A stretch of DNA of 53,481 nucleotides, taken from NCBI RefSeq assembly GCF_029717145.1, contig NZ_CP099223.1, positions 1 to 53,481 of the forward strand. Direction: 5' to 3'. Positions 19,310 through 27,872 of this stretch are shown here, piece after piece. This DNA comes from Citrobacter freundii. GTDB lineage: Bacteria > Pseudomonadota > Gammaproteobacteria > Enterobacterales > Enterobacteriaceae. Under the pieces are notes generated by a model, which searched no databases, was not told the origin of the DNA, and was given only the letters and a program-made list of their open reading frames with translations. Positions within the stretch are counted from its first letter, which is position 1, and the number at the start of each line of letters is the position of its first letter. The position numbers and the translations under genes were made by a program.

Positions 19310-21892
19310 TTATGCTTCCTCAACCAGAGATGGAAAACGTGCGGGTAAAAGCGCATCTGCGGTCAGTGGTTCACCATTCCACTTTTCAACATTGCAGTAA
19401 CCCGAATTCCATCCTGATGTGCCCAATCCGGTCGCTACAGCTTCAAACAGCACATTTTCTGTTCCGGCTTTGTCTATCCCGGTATTTTCATCAATATCGC
19501 TCCAGCGTCCATGAGGAAGCGCGACCACACCCGGTTTCATGGTTTCAGTGCAATAAACAGGACGTAAAACTTTCCCTAATCTTGAGGAGATCAACACGGT
19601 TTCACCGTGTGTGATATTTAGTCTTCTGGCATCAGACGCATTCATATATAAATGACCCGGCCAAGCCTCCCGCAGTTGTGGAACATTATCCAGGGTGCTG
19701 TGAGAAGACCTCAGATAATGCGGGGTATAAACCTGGAAAGGATAGTTCCCTTTTTTCTTATTATCCCAGTCATCAAATGTGCTTTGATAACCATTTTCAC
19801 TTTTGACATACGCCGGGATAGCGGGAATGTCACTCCAGCCATATTCCCTTGCCCGCTGGCTGAGTTTCCCGCAATAAATTTCAAACTTACCACTCTCAGT
19901 TTTAAGGGGGGATTTTTCAGGATTAGCAATGAAATCTGAATAGGCGATAAACCCATAATTATCACCTTGATGTCGGTAAACCTGGTACTTCCCTTCTGAC
20001 AGAAGCTGCTCTAATCCCACTTTTCCCTGTTGAATTTTGCAGTCAATACCATGTTTTGCGATATCCTCAGGAGTAATAGTGACCAGAGGAACCCGCGTTT
20101 TTCCATCGTTGTCTACAACGGTGGCACCACTGATTTGATTAAAAAATTGCTGTTTTTCAGAGACAGGGAAGATGTCATTGACCTTGACACCGAGTCGTTT
20201 ACCTATCTGCTCTGCAATCCACTGATCGCTTTTCGCTTCGTACAACGGAGCCGTAATATTAACCCCCAATAGAAGCACTTCCCGGTTATGAAGGTGTAAT
20301 ACTATCCCTTCACGCTCCCATTCGGTGGTCACTGGCAACACCAGATCGGAGTATTTTGCGTTGGATGAATAATTATAAGCGGGCGTAACAATCAGCTCGA
20401 TATGAGATCTATAGGCTTCTATTGTTTTTGTGACGTTATTGAATCCCTGCATTGTGTTGTTGGCGCAATGAAAAACCATCTGGATGTTGACGTTTTTGTC
20501 TCCACCTTTTAACTGACGACACTTCCCTTCTGTAATCGCCCTGTTTAACTCATTGTGATTAATGCTTGTTGTCACAGGGTTGGGAATATCCGGCAAGCCA
20601 CTTGGACCTTCATTTACCAGGAAATCCCCGCCATTCGCGGCAAAAAAATGAACAGATGTCCCCGTCATGTTGCCTGAACTCCCCACATGACCGGTCATAA
20701 AGCCTAACGTCGAAAAGGCATGAACCCAGCCTTCCCCATTATTTACGCGCGCAGGAGCCCAGCCGCTCAGTAAGGCAACCCGGCGCGTCTGACCAATCTG
20801 TCGGGCAAGAGATTTGATGGTTTCAACAGGCACACCCGTTATTTCTGAAGCCCATTCAGGGGTGCAGGGAGCATGTGTGTAGGTTCCGAGCAGGTAATCC
20901 TTAAAGTTTTCTTTGGGATCCGCTCCCTCGGGCATATGCTCAGCATCAAAGCCAGTTGTATAGCGGTTAAGAAAATCCCAGTTAACAAGGGGAGCAGAGT
21001 TGGGATCGTCCTCCTGCAGTAAAACATACATAATTCCCAGCACCAGAGCATGATCTGTTGCGGGATTCACAGGTACCCATTCAGCGTCAAGAATGGCTGC
21101 GGTATCTGTGTAACTGGGATCGATACATATAAATCTGGCTCCCGCTTTTTTGGCCTGGATATAGTGATAGGTAGGTGAACCGGGGCTCGTCCATGCCGGG
21201 TTAGCTCCCCAGAGAATAATTAATTCTGAATTTCTCAGGTCTAAACGATCATTAATTCCCCATATACCCCAAGGCACCCCAATCAGGCCGGAGGTTTCAG
21301 ACCATGCACCAAATGAACGGGTTCCCCAGTCTGAGGTATATCCCCCAGCTGAAGCGAACATATTATAGTAAGGCGGACAGAAATCTTTCTGTCCTGTGAC
21401 CCATAAAGATTCCTGCCCGTATGTTGATGTTATCCTTTTAGTTTCATCCGCGATTAAATTGAGTGCTTCATCCCAACTGATACGTATCCACTGATCGCGT
21501 CCGCGCAATGTTTTATCACCGCCTCCCGGAGCCCAATTTTTACGGCGCATGGGGTATTTTAGTCTGTCGACACCAAATACCTGGTGACGTTGAGAGCGCC
21601 CCCGCAGGCACCCCCTCTGTTGCGGCGTCTCAGGGCTATCAAGGTTTAGATCATCCGTTTTCTGGCGAATGACTGTCCCACCACTGACCAGAGCTTTATT
21701 TAGACATTTCCCGCCGCAGTCATGCCAGCATGCGGCTGGCTTCCAGACCGGGTCAGACTTTACGTCAGGGCTATTCTGTACTCCTTTAGCGATCAGCCCT
21801 CTGCTCATCGGCAGGGCAGCCATAGCAGACAGTGCGGAAGACCATTTAACAAAGGTTCTCCGGCTTAAATTAAATAATTCGCTTTTACGCAT
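19310..21892 (-). CDS. DmsA-like molybdopterin oxidoreductase catalytic subunit
   Basis: An 860-residue Mo-bisPGD enzyme of the DMSO reductase family (DmsA/YnfE-like). The N terminus has a Tat signal (SRRTFVKWSSALSAMAALP), so it is exported folded. A 4Fe-4S motif follows (CWHDCGGKCLN...QQRGCLRGRSQRHQ), then the long Mo-cofactor domains (LRGRDQWIRISWDEAL, ELIILWGANPAW, LLSGWAPARVNNGE) and the C-terminal cofactor domain (HYLRSSHSTLDNVPQLREAW). A Ser in DWGTRSFGAW is a candidate Mo ligand by position. The substrate (S-oxide, N-oxide or other) cannot be read from sequence. SD GAGGAT precedes the start. Confidence 0.92.
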   Translation of the reverse strand: MRKSELFNLSRRTFVKWSSALSAMAALPMSRGLIAKGVQNSPDVKSDPVWKPAACWHDCGGKCLNKALVSGGTVIRQKTDDLNLDSPETPQQRGCLRGRSQRHQVFGVDRLKYPMRRKNWAPGGGDKTLRGRDQWIRISWDEALNLIADETKRITSTYGQESLWVTGQKDFCPPYYNMFASAGGYTSDWGTRSFGAWSETSGLIGVPWGIWGINDRLDLRNSELIILWGANPAWTSPGSPTYHYIQAKKAGARFICIDPSYTDTAAILDAEWVPVNPATDHALVLGIMYVLLQEDDPNSAPLVNWDFLNRYTTGFDAEHMPEGADPKENFKDYLLGTYTHAPCTPEWASEITGVPVETIKSLARQIGQTRRVALLSGWAPARVNNGEGWVHAFSTLGFMTGHVGSSGNMTGTSVHFFAANGGDFLVNEGPSGLPDIPNPVTTSINHNELNRAITEGKCRQLKGGDKNVNIQMVFHCANNTMQGFNNVTKTIEAYRSHIELIVTPAYNYSSNAKYSDLVLPVTTEWEREGIVLHLHNREVLLLGVNITAPLYEAKSDQWIAEQIGKRLGVKVNDIFPVSEKQQFFNQISGATVVDNDGKTRVPLVTITPEDIAKHGIDCKIQQGKVGLEQLLSEGKYQVYRHQGDNYGFIAYSDFIANPEKSPLKTESGKFEIYCGKLSQRAREYGWSDIPAIPAYVKSENGYQSTFDDWDNKKKGNYPFQVYTPHYLRSSHSTLDNVPQLREAWPGHLYMNASDARRLNITHGETVLISSRLGKVLRPVYCTETMKPGVVALPHGRWSDIDENTGIDKAGTENVLFEAVATGLGTSGWNSGYCNVEKWNGEPLTADALLPARFPSLVEEA

Positions 21893-21925
21893 GATGATAT
21901 CCTCAGCGTTGGTGTTAATTTTTGA

Positions 21926-22585
21926 TTACATAGCTGACAACAGAGACTTTACTTTTATTAGATCGAATTTAATAAATTCAGCAGCAAATAATGCCATGTT
22001 CTTGTAAAAATCAGTATATGCGTGCTTGGCAACATTATTCATTAATAACCCAACAAAGGCCATGAGATGATTTTCAATAAAAAACACCTGGCAAGTCAGG
22101 TTGTCTTTCAATTGAGCCTGTCCCGGTGAGTTTGGAGAGAGTATTTTATTGTTTAAGTGATAAATAAAGTCCAACTCAAACCCTACATGATCAGCAGCCT
22201 CAACTTCATTCTCAGGCAAGCAGAAACCATGCTGCTGATAATACATTGCAACCTGCAATGTAGTTTCAGTAAAAAGTAATCCATTATTCGTGTAAGAAGA
22301 TTCCCACGGTGCTGCTGGCAGGGTGTCAGGGCCAATAAATAATCGGGTGAAATCCCAGTGCAAATTTTGAAAATCGTCAGAGCAATCAGAGATTACCTTA
22401 TCTTCCAGTGATGAAAGCGATAATTTTAAATACTGTGAAACAGTGGGGACATCACTAAAGTGAACGTCTGTAAAATCTGAAACATTGATTTCTTTAAGGA
22501 AAAGCAGCAATGTTACATCCGGTTCGCCAATAAAAATTCGCCGCAATAAATCATAAAGATTCAATCTCACATAAAGATATTCCAT
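21926..22585 (-). CDS. TorD/DmsD-family maturation chaperone
   Basis: A 219-residue cytoplasmic chaperone that should bind the Tat signal of the DmsA-like subunit and help cofactor loading. Family hallmarks are DFTRLFIGPDTLPAAPWESSY and EVEAADHVGFELDFIYHL (the E..DH..EL.F block). It is the first gene of the operon, 33 bp before dmsA, in contrast to E. coli dmsABC where the chaperone is elsewhere. Confidence 0.88.
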   Translation of the reverse strand: MEYLYVRLNLYDLLRRIFIGEPDVTLLLFLKEINVSDFTDVHFSDVPTVSQYLKLSLSSLEDKVISDCSDDFQNLHWDFTRLFIGPDTLPAAPWESSYTNNGLLFTETTLQVAMYYQQHGFCLPENEVEAADHVGFELDFIYHLNNKILSPNSPGQAQLKDNLTCQVFFIENHLMAFVGLLMNNVAKHAYTDFYKNMALFAAEFIKFDLIKVKSLLSAM

Positions 22586-22983
22586 ATTTAATTCCAGGTA
22601 TGTTTATATTAACAAATGCATGTCATAGTTTATTAAAATCTGAAAGCCACAGCTACTGTGAGGTTCAGGGATTGCTCATCGCAGGCATTCATGCGCATGA
22701 TGGAGATGACATCCAGTATGTCGGTTTAAATGCGATGAACCCCCTCCATTCTTAACACGTTAACTGGCTTGATCCCATAGACATCCAATCAAAACCATGA
22801 TAAATATCTGCAAAAAATGTAGTGTTCATCAGCTTCGCTCCGCTTTCCCCGCCCCCACTAGAGATTTTTACTATAACAACTGTTTACTCCAAATGTGGTA
22901 TAAATCATTCTAATTAATCTGGTTAAAAGATATTATAGAATTTCAGTCAAACAATGTCGAAAGAATGGCAGTTGGGAGGGATT
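22586..22983. promoter_or_regulatory. Divergent promoter region between reductase operon and AraC gene
   Basis: About 400 bp separating two divergent transcription units. An inverted repeat TTGAT-N14-ATCAA lies at 22769-22792; no canonical FNR site (4-bp spacer) was found. AT-rich stretches near 22900-22940 could hold the araC-type promoter. Short open segments near 22660-22740 do not look like a gene. Confidence 0.45.
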
Positions 22984-23781
22984 ATGATCAAAATCAATAA
23001 TAAGCACTGGATTTCCACCTCATCGCCTCTGGAAAATAAGAAGATAAACACTGGCCTTTTATTTTCCACCGATACTACTGACTTCTCAAAAAAAACGGAA
23101 TTTCACTCACATTCATGGATTCAGTTTATATATACACGCACAGGCACTGTCTATGTGGAGGTTGATGAAAAATTCTGGCACTTACCTCCGCTTCATGGCG
23201 TGTGGCTCCCAAAGGATAGTAGCCATGCCTTATGGAGTTCAGAAAAGGCCGAATATATCTGCATTAACATAAATAAAGACTTTGATGGAGCGCTGAACAA
23301 TGTCGTCAGTAAACTTGTAGAGATAACACCCATTATAGATAGCTATTCTGCATATTTTCTCAGTCACTCTCACGAATTAATCAAAGCCCAGGAACTGAAA
23401 GAATGCGCATTTATACATTTCCTTATTGAACTTAATGAAGTAAGTTTTACGTTACCTTACCCTGTCTCACCTGAACTCATTGCATTATGTCGTGAAATTC
23501 AGGCTGAATCAGGGCTATCACATACACCAGAGCAGTGCGCAGAAAAACTAAGTATTTCAATGAGTACTTTTGTGCGTCGTTTCAAAAAAGAAACAGGAAT
23601 GACTTACCAGGAATGGCGTCTGAGAATGCGTTTACTTCAGTCAATAACCAGAGTCAGAAAAAATGAGAGTATTTTTAATATTGCGCTGGATACAGGCTAT
23701 TCTTCCGCATCCGCTTATATTTATGCGTTCAAAAAAGTATTTGGTGTATCCCCCACCAGGTACAATATAGACAATCAATAA
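22984..23781 (+). CDS. AraC-family regulator with cupin sensor domain
   Basis: A 265-residue regulator. The N-terminal cupin (FHSHSWIQFIYTRTGTVYVE, then LPPLHGVWLPKDSSHALW) is a ligand-sensing domain; the C terminus has the double AraC HTH (LSISMSTFVRRFKKETGMTY, then IALDTGYSSASAYIYAFKKV). The start at 22984 follows GGGAGG by 3-5 bases; the frame is open to 22954. Divergent from the molybdoenzyme operon, so it is the obvious candidate regulator; the inducer may be the enzyme substrate. Confidence 0.88.
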   Translation: MIKINNKHWISTSSPLENKKINTGLLFSTDTTDFSKKTEFHSHSWIQFIYTRTGTVYVEVDEKFWHLPPLHGVWLPKDSSHALWSSEKAEYICININKDFDGALNNVVSKLVEITPIIDSYSAYFLSHSHELIKAQELKECAFIHFLIELNEVSFTLPYPVSPELIALCREIQAESGLSHTPEQCAEKLSISMSTFVRRFKKETGMTYQEWRLRMRLLQSITRVRKNESIFNIALDTGYSSASAYIYAFKKVFGVSPTRYNIDNQ

Positions 23782-23943
23782 TAATTATCATCGAGACAAT
23801 TCTTTGAAATAGTTAGTTCGCGTCGAGTTATCAGTATGCATAGCTTGCGAATTGATAATAAATTTTTCAAATAAAAGCCAGTCATTTTATGTGTTCTGGC
23901 AATGAATAGCGGTCATAATTCATGTGATTTTTATCCCAGAAAG

Positions 23944-23966
23944 AAAAGCCCTCCTCAGGGCTTTTT
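23944..23966. terminator. Bidirectional terminator
   Basis: AAAAGCCCT, CCTC, AGGGCTTTTT lies between the AraC gene and the convergent truncated gene at 23978, and could serve both. Confidence 0.8.
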
Positions 23967-23977
23967 CATTTTATTTT

Positions 23978-24149
23978 TTAAGAAAATGTTTCAATAAGAT
24001 GATGACTGAAACGCTCGATTTCATTCTTAACATCCGGTGCTTTGACCACATCGTTAGTGATAAAAGTTGGTAGCGCTTTCATGCCCAGAAACTGATTAGC
24101 CTTGTGAAAATGCATGTAAACTCCATCCACGCCCTGCCCCTCAAAGAAC
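23978..24149 (-). pseudogene. C-terminal fragment of a thioredoxin-fold (DsbA-like) protein
   Basis: Native part after the IS26 edge: FFEGQGVDGVYMHFHKANQF, LGMKALPTFITNDVV, EIERFSHHLIETFS-stop. The stretch GMKALPTFI has the cis-Pro position of thioredoxin-fold proteins such as DsbA or ScsC, then a helix. The 5' part was removed by IS26. Family assignment is tentative. Confidence 0.45.
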
Positions 24150-24969
24150 GGCACTGTTGCAAAGTTAGCGATGAGGCAGCCTTTTGTCTTATTCAAAGGC
24201 CTTACATTTCAAAAACTCTGCTTACCAGGCGCATTTCGCCCAGGGGATCACCATAATAAAATGCTGAGGCCTGGCCTTTGCGTAGTGCACGCATCACCTC
24301 AATACCTTTGATGGTGGCGTAAGCCGTCTTCATGGATTTAAATCCCAGCGTGGCGCCGATTATCCGTTTCAGTTTGCCATGATCGCATTCAATCACGTTG
24401 TTCCGGTACTTAATCTGTCGGTGTTCAACGTCAGACGGGCACCGGCCTTCGCGTTTGAGCAGAGCAAGCGCGCGACCATAGGCGGGCGCTTTATCCGTGT
24501 TGATGAATCGCGGGATCTGCCACTTCTTCACGTTGTTGAGGATTTTACCCAGAAACCGGTATGCAGCTTTGCTGTTACGACGGGAGGAGAGATAAAAATC
24601 GACAGTGCGGCCCCGGCTGTCGACGGCCCGGTACAGATACGCCCAGCGGCCATTGACCTTCACGTAGGTTTCATCCATGTGCCACGGGCAAAGATCGGAA
24701 GGGTTACGCCAGTACCAGCGCAGCCGTTTTTCCATTTCAGGCGCATAACGCTGAACCCAGCGGTAAATCGTGGAGTGATCGACATTCACTCCGCGTTCAG
24801 CCAGCATCTCCTGCAGCTCACGGTAACTGATGCCGTATTTGCAGTACCAGCGTACGGCCCACAGAATGATGTCACGCTGAAAATGCCGGCCTTTGAATGG
24901 GTTCATGTGCAGCTCCATCAGCAAAAGGGGATGATAAGTTTATCACCACCGACTATTTGCAACAGTGCC
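24150..24969 (-). mobile_element. IS26 copy 1
   Basis: A complete 820-bp IS26 with GGCACTGTTGCAAA ends. Flanking octamers differ (CAAAGAAC left, GCCATGTT right), so no target duplication. It joins the dms/AraC segment to a truncated resD of the IncR-like replicon and is opposite in orientation to copies 2 and 3. Confidence 0.95.
24202..24906 (-). CDS. tnpA: IS26 transposase, copy 1
   Basis: The 234-residue IS6-family DDE transposase starting MNPFKGRHFQRDIILWAVRW. Catalytic residues lie in DETYVKVNGRWAY, NTDKAPAYGRAL and the Glu near NNVIECDHGKLKR. The start six codons inside the longest frame is the one established for IS26. Confidence 0.97.
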   Translation of the reverse strand: MNPFKGRHFQRDIILWAVRWYCKYGISYRELQEMLAERGVNVDHSTIYRWVQRYAPEMEKRLRWYWRNPSDLCPWHMDETYVKVNGRWAYLYRAVDSRGRTVDFYLSSRRNSKAAYRFLGKILNNVKKWQIPRFINTDKAPAYGRALALLKREGRCPSDVEHRQIKYRNNVIECDHGKLKRIIGATLGFKSMKTAYATIKGIEVMRALRKGQASAFYYGDPLGEMRLVSRVFEM

Positions 24970-25133
24970 GCCATGTTCACCCGAAGGTTCTGCAGGTCCT
25001 GATGGGGCACAAGAAGTTTGAATCAACGGAAGTGTACACAAAGATATTTGCGCTCGATGTGGCCGCCAGTCAGCAGGTCCGGTTCTCACTCGATACGCAG
25101 GATGCGCTGCAGCTTCTGCGCGGCAATCGTTAG
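24970..25133 (+). pseudogene. resD: Truncated resD-like recombinase, C-terminal end
   Basis: Reads HVHPKVLQVLMGHKKFESTE, VYTKIFALDVAASQQVRFSL, ALQLLRGNR-stop, the last third of a ResD-type tyrosine recombinase including the catalytic Tyr, cut on its 5' side by IS26. It is similar but not identical to the complete copy at 45695-46462 (HVHPKVVQGLLGHEKFESTE). A resD beside repB is typical of IncR backbones. Confidence 0.85.
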
Positions 25134-25205
25134 CCCTGTTCACGATAAAAATGGCTTAGCTAACTTAATATCTGTTTCGTGTAGATAACTAACATCCAAC
25201 GGAAA

Positions 25206-25417
25206 GCGGTCACTATCATAAATGGGCGGGAGCATTCATAACAGGCGGTTACTTTCATAACTTGATCACAGATAAGATATCGCTGCGTTCATAAAACTCG
25301 GCTCATTTAGACGGCGTAAAGCCCTCAGAATAGGCTGCACTTATGAAAACGACCGCTTTTGATTGGAATATTATGAGTATGACCGCCTTGTAGCGTCATT
25401 GTTATGAATGTGACCGC
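25206..25417. repeat. Iterons downstream of repB
   Basis: Copies of TTATGAAAGTAACCGC and variants: inverted at 25206-25221, 25245-25261 and partial near 25230 and 25285; direct at 25341-25356, 25371-25386 and 25402-25417. They mirror the block at 26326-26427, so repB is flanked by RepB-binding repeats, as in other RepB/RepFIB-family origins. Confidence 0.82.
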
Positions 25418-25419
25418 CT

Positions 25420-26292
25420 TCATGCGACGGTCAACGCGAGTCGCGCCGAGCGGTTATGAACAATGAACATGATTTCCCGACCTTTTTTGGTCTCGTTGTA
25501 ATCAAGATAACCAATGCTCTTCAGATCCTTCATCGCGCGCCGTATGGTTGCATTCTGATCTTTAACCTGAGATTCCATAGCAAGCCTTTCACGTAGACGC
25601 TTCATAGAGACGTACAGCGTGCCTGCTGGCATGCTTTCGAAATAGACATACAGAGACTGAGCAGACTCTTTACGTGACAGCGCCGAGAGTGCTTTCAGAC
25701 CAAGCAGAACCTTATGATCGTAGCGATATAATTCCCAGAGGCTTGGGTCACCGACTAATTCGACCATATTAGTATCCATGTCCAGCTGGGCACGCTGCAC
25801 AAGGTGAGTAACGAGGCTGCGCTTTCCATCCTGGCTACGAAACGAGAGAGTAACGCTGGATAGGTTAAACAGTGCCTCACTTAACCGGTTACGGGCACGT
25901 CCATTGATATCTGTTGGCCGGAGGCCGCACATCCTCGCAAACTCAGAGAACGGCAGACAAATTTTATCCGCAGTATATCCGTACTTGGAGAAAGCAGAAA
26001 TGATGCCAATCCAGGTTTTAAAGTCAGTTGACATGCCGAGCTTTGCGCCCTGAATTTTGATGTTGGTATAGCCTTCCTGTCGAGCCACCTCCAGGCTGGA
26101 TAGTTCTTCAGAAGCATCAATCAGAAAATCGCGTTTTCCCTTTTCCTTTGGCGACACAGGAGTAAACACGCTAAGACGTAACAGAGCTACAGGCTGAACT
26201 GTCTTATTACTGTTCGGAGTCAGTTCATAACTTTCTCCAGAAACTTTCTTGTTGATAGCAAAAGGACTTTGCTGCGCTTCAGAATTTTCCAT
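25420..26292 (-). CDS. repB: RepB-family replication initiator (IncR-like)
   Basis: A 290-residue initiator related to RepFIB RepA: N-terminal TVQPVALLRLSVFTPVSPK, central DFKTWIGIISAFSKYGYT, DHKVLLGLKALSALSRKESA, and C-terminal ATIRRAMKDLKSIGYLDYNE. Iterons lie on both sides. Together with downstream parF/parG homologues and an adjacent resD fragment this matches the IncR backbone, though the assignment needs typing. Identity to the RepA at 1-978 is partial, so the two replicons should be compatible. Confidence 0.88.
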   Translation of the reverse strand: MENSEAQQSPFAINKKVSGESYELTPNSNKTVQPVALLRLSVFTPVSPKEKGKRDFLIDASEELSSLEVARQEGYTNIKIQGAKLGMSTDFKTWIGIISAFSKYGYTADKICLPFSEFARMCGLRPTDINGRARNRLSEALFNLSSVTLSFRSQDGKRSLVTHLVQRAQLDMDTNMVELVGDPSLWELYRYDHKVLLGLKALSALSRKESAQSLYVYFESMPAGTLYVSMKRLRERLAMESQVKDQNATIRRAMKDLKSIGYLDYNETKKGREIMFIVHNRSARLALTVA

Positions 26293-26325
26293 TTATCCAC
26301 ATCCAGTGAGTAAAAGCAGCCATGA

Positions 26326-26427
26326 TTATGATAGTAACCGCATCTAGGTTATGAAAATAACCGCCTCAGTTATGAAAGTAAACGCTACGGTCATGAAAGT
26401 AACCGCTTTTTTTATGAAAGTAACCGT
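26326..26427. repeat. Iteron array upstream of repB, 21-bp period
   Basis: Five direct copies of TTATGAAAGTAACCGC at 26326, 26349, 26370, 26391 and 26412; the last four steps are 23 then 21, 21, 21 bp. They lie just before the repB start and are probably both origin iterons and an autoregulatory operator. Confidence 0.88.
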
Positions 26428-26622
26428 CAGAATCCTGTTTTTTTAATTATGGATCATATGCTTATAGGGAGAGTGATCTCTTTTGTACTTATATGATCTG
26501 TATATTGATCTGAATAATTGATCTATCCGTTGGATATGTGAATAAAATTGATATTAATCATGATGCTACAGAAGCATATGCAAGGTCGTGTTTCGAGCGT
26601 AAGTGCTACCTTCGATCCTTAA

Positions 26623-26680
26623 GCAATTGCGCTTCCTCGCCTGTTCGCGGGCAAGCCCGGTCACAGGCTGTGGCGAGCAC
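26623..26680 (+). repeat. Hairpin element near the IncR-like origin (copy A)
   Basis: GCAATTGCGCTTCCTCGCC then TGTTCGCGGGCAAGCCCGG then TCACAGGCTGTGGCGAGCAC. Internal hairpins include CGGGCAAGCCCG and the outer pair CTCGCC/GGCGAG. Strongly similar to 52943-53005 (inverted) beside the RepFIB origin and to the ColE1 block at 9551-9606. A single-strand initiation role is inferred. Confidence 0.6.
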
Positions 26681-26814
26681 TACGATTGTATCCTTCGAAC
26701 CGGACTCGTAGTTTATGGTTTGTTAACTGACATTGACCATAACCCAATTTTGATAAGCGTAGACAAATAGCCTGATGAACATTTGAGTAAATGAGTTTAG
26801 GAGTAAAATATCAT

Positions 26815-27054
26815 TTACTCATTCTCTTTTAGCCATGCATCGACAAGATCATTCATCACGTCAGAAATCGATACTCCTTTTCGAGCACATGCGGCTTTAA
26901 GTCTTTGATGTTTATCTTCTGGCATGTTGAAGTTCAAACGCTTTTGTACAGCCGCAGGTGCTGTCGAAATGACTTTATTTAAGTCTCTGTTTTCACCGAA
27001 AGTCATCACCTTTGCAGGTGCTGGCTGATTGCGATTCTGCTTTACTAAACTCAT
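26815..27054 (-). CDS. parG: ParG-like centromere-binding partition protein
   Basis: A 79-residue ribbon-helix-helix protein close to ParG of plasmid TP228: MSLVKQNRNQPAPAKVMTFG, then RLNFNMPEDKHQRLKAACAR, KGVSISDVMNDLVDAWLKEN. The flexible N terminus stimulates the ParF ATPase; the RHH dimer binds ACTC-box DNA. The start at 27054 follows GGAG; the frame is open six codons further. It lies 52 bp downstream of parF, and the gap holds more ACTC/GAGT boxes. Confidence 0.88.
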   Translation of the reverse strand: MSLVKQNRNQPAPAKVMTFGENRDLNKVISTAPAAVQKRLNFNMPEDKHQRLKAACARKGVSISDVMNDLVDAWLKENE

Positions 27055-27106
27055 TGAATTACTCCAATACACATTTACTCATTTGAGTTTATGTGTAAAT
27101 GTGTAT

Positions 27107-27724
27107 TTAATCAACTAACTTGAGGATTTCACCTGCCAGAACTTCTATCTCGCCTTTCGCTGCACCGTCATTGGTATCAAATACAGTTTCTCCCTCAAGC
27201 ACAGATTTAACGTAGCTCTGCCGCTGCGTGATTGTAGTTTTTAAGGAAGCGATACCTGTTGCAGCGATACTTTCCCGTAACACAGTGAGCATTGTTGCTT
27301 GCTCGATTTTGCGAGTAATAAGGAAGCGGCATTCTACCGGTCTGTTATACGACTGTGCTTCAAGAACACTGATAACTGCACCAGAGGCAGAAAAATCAAG
27401 AGGTGACGGCGTAACCGGGATGATGACCAGGTCACTAACCATCACAGCAGCTGCAGTTATAACAGAAAGAGCGCCAGCGCCATCGATGATGACATAGTCA
27501 TAGTCCGCCAGTTCTTTTCTGATGGTATAGACATCTTTCTCAGATGCAGCAGTAAAAACATCGAAGTTTGCTTTTTCTGCTTTGTTCCAGTTCGCCAGGC
27601 TTTGCTGGGGATCTGTGTCGACAACTGCTACACGATGTTTTTTTGCAATGCTGGTACTAACGTTGATTGTCACGGTAGTTTTACCGCTTCCGCCCTTAGG
27701 ATTCAGAAAAGATATAACTTTCAT
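27107..27724 (-). CDS. parF: ParF-like partition ATPase
   Basis: A 205-residue ParA-superfamily ATPase, closely resembling TP228 ParF. It has a deviant Walker A (NPKGGSGKTTVTIN), the Walker A' / switch region VVDTDPQQSLANW, and VIIDGAGALSVITAA as Walker B. It lacks an N-terminal HTH, so ParG does the DNA binding and autorepression (type Ib). Segregates the IncR-like replicon. Confidence 0.92.
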   Translation of the reverse strand: MKVISFLNPKGGSGKTTVTINVSTSIAKKHRVAVVDTDPQQSLANWNKAEKANFDVFTAASEKDVYTIRKELADYDYVIIDGAGALSVITAAAVMVSDLVIIPVTPSPLDFSASGAVISVLEAQSYNRPVECRFLITRKIEQATMLTVLRESIAATGIASLKTTITQRQSYVKSVLEGETVFDTNDGAAKGEIEVLAGEILKLVD

Positions 27725-27739
27725 TTAGCGCCTCATTTT

Positions 27740-27872
27740 TTACAACTTTTACTCACATGAGTAAATGAGTATTTACTGTTATGAGTTTTTGAGTAGTGAC
27801 TTTATCGCACCAAAAAAAAGGTGTAAATGAAAAAATGTGTTTTTACTCAAATGAGTATTTGAGTTTTTGAGT
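27740..27872. promoter_or_regulatory. parFG operator/centromere with ACTC boxes
   Basis: Upstream of parF the DNA holds many ACTC/GAGT tetramers separated by AT-rich tracts (ACTCACATGAGTAAATGAG; GTTATGAGTTTTTGAGTAG; TTTACTCAAATGAGTATTTG; GAGTTTTTGAGTGC). ParG of TP228 is known to bind degenerate ACTC boxes in its operator and in parH, so this is the likely partition site and parFG promoter. Confidence 0.75.

Noticed and set aside
22769..22792. FNR box upstream of the reductase operon
   Set aside because: TTGAT and ATCAA are 14 bp apart, not the 4 bp needed for FNR.
24142..24977. IS26 copy 1 as one arm of another footprinted composite unit
   Set aside because: Its flanking octamers match neither each other nor, in either orientation, the inner flanks of copies 2 and 3.
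24379..25002. Antisense frames over IS26 transposase (also at 28772-29371 and 39222-39842)
   Set aside because: Shadow of the conserved transposase on the other strand.
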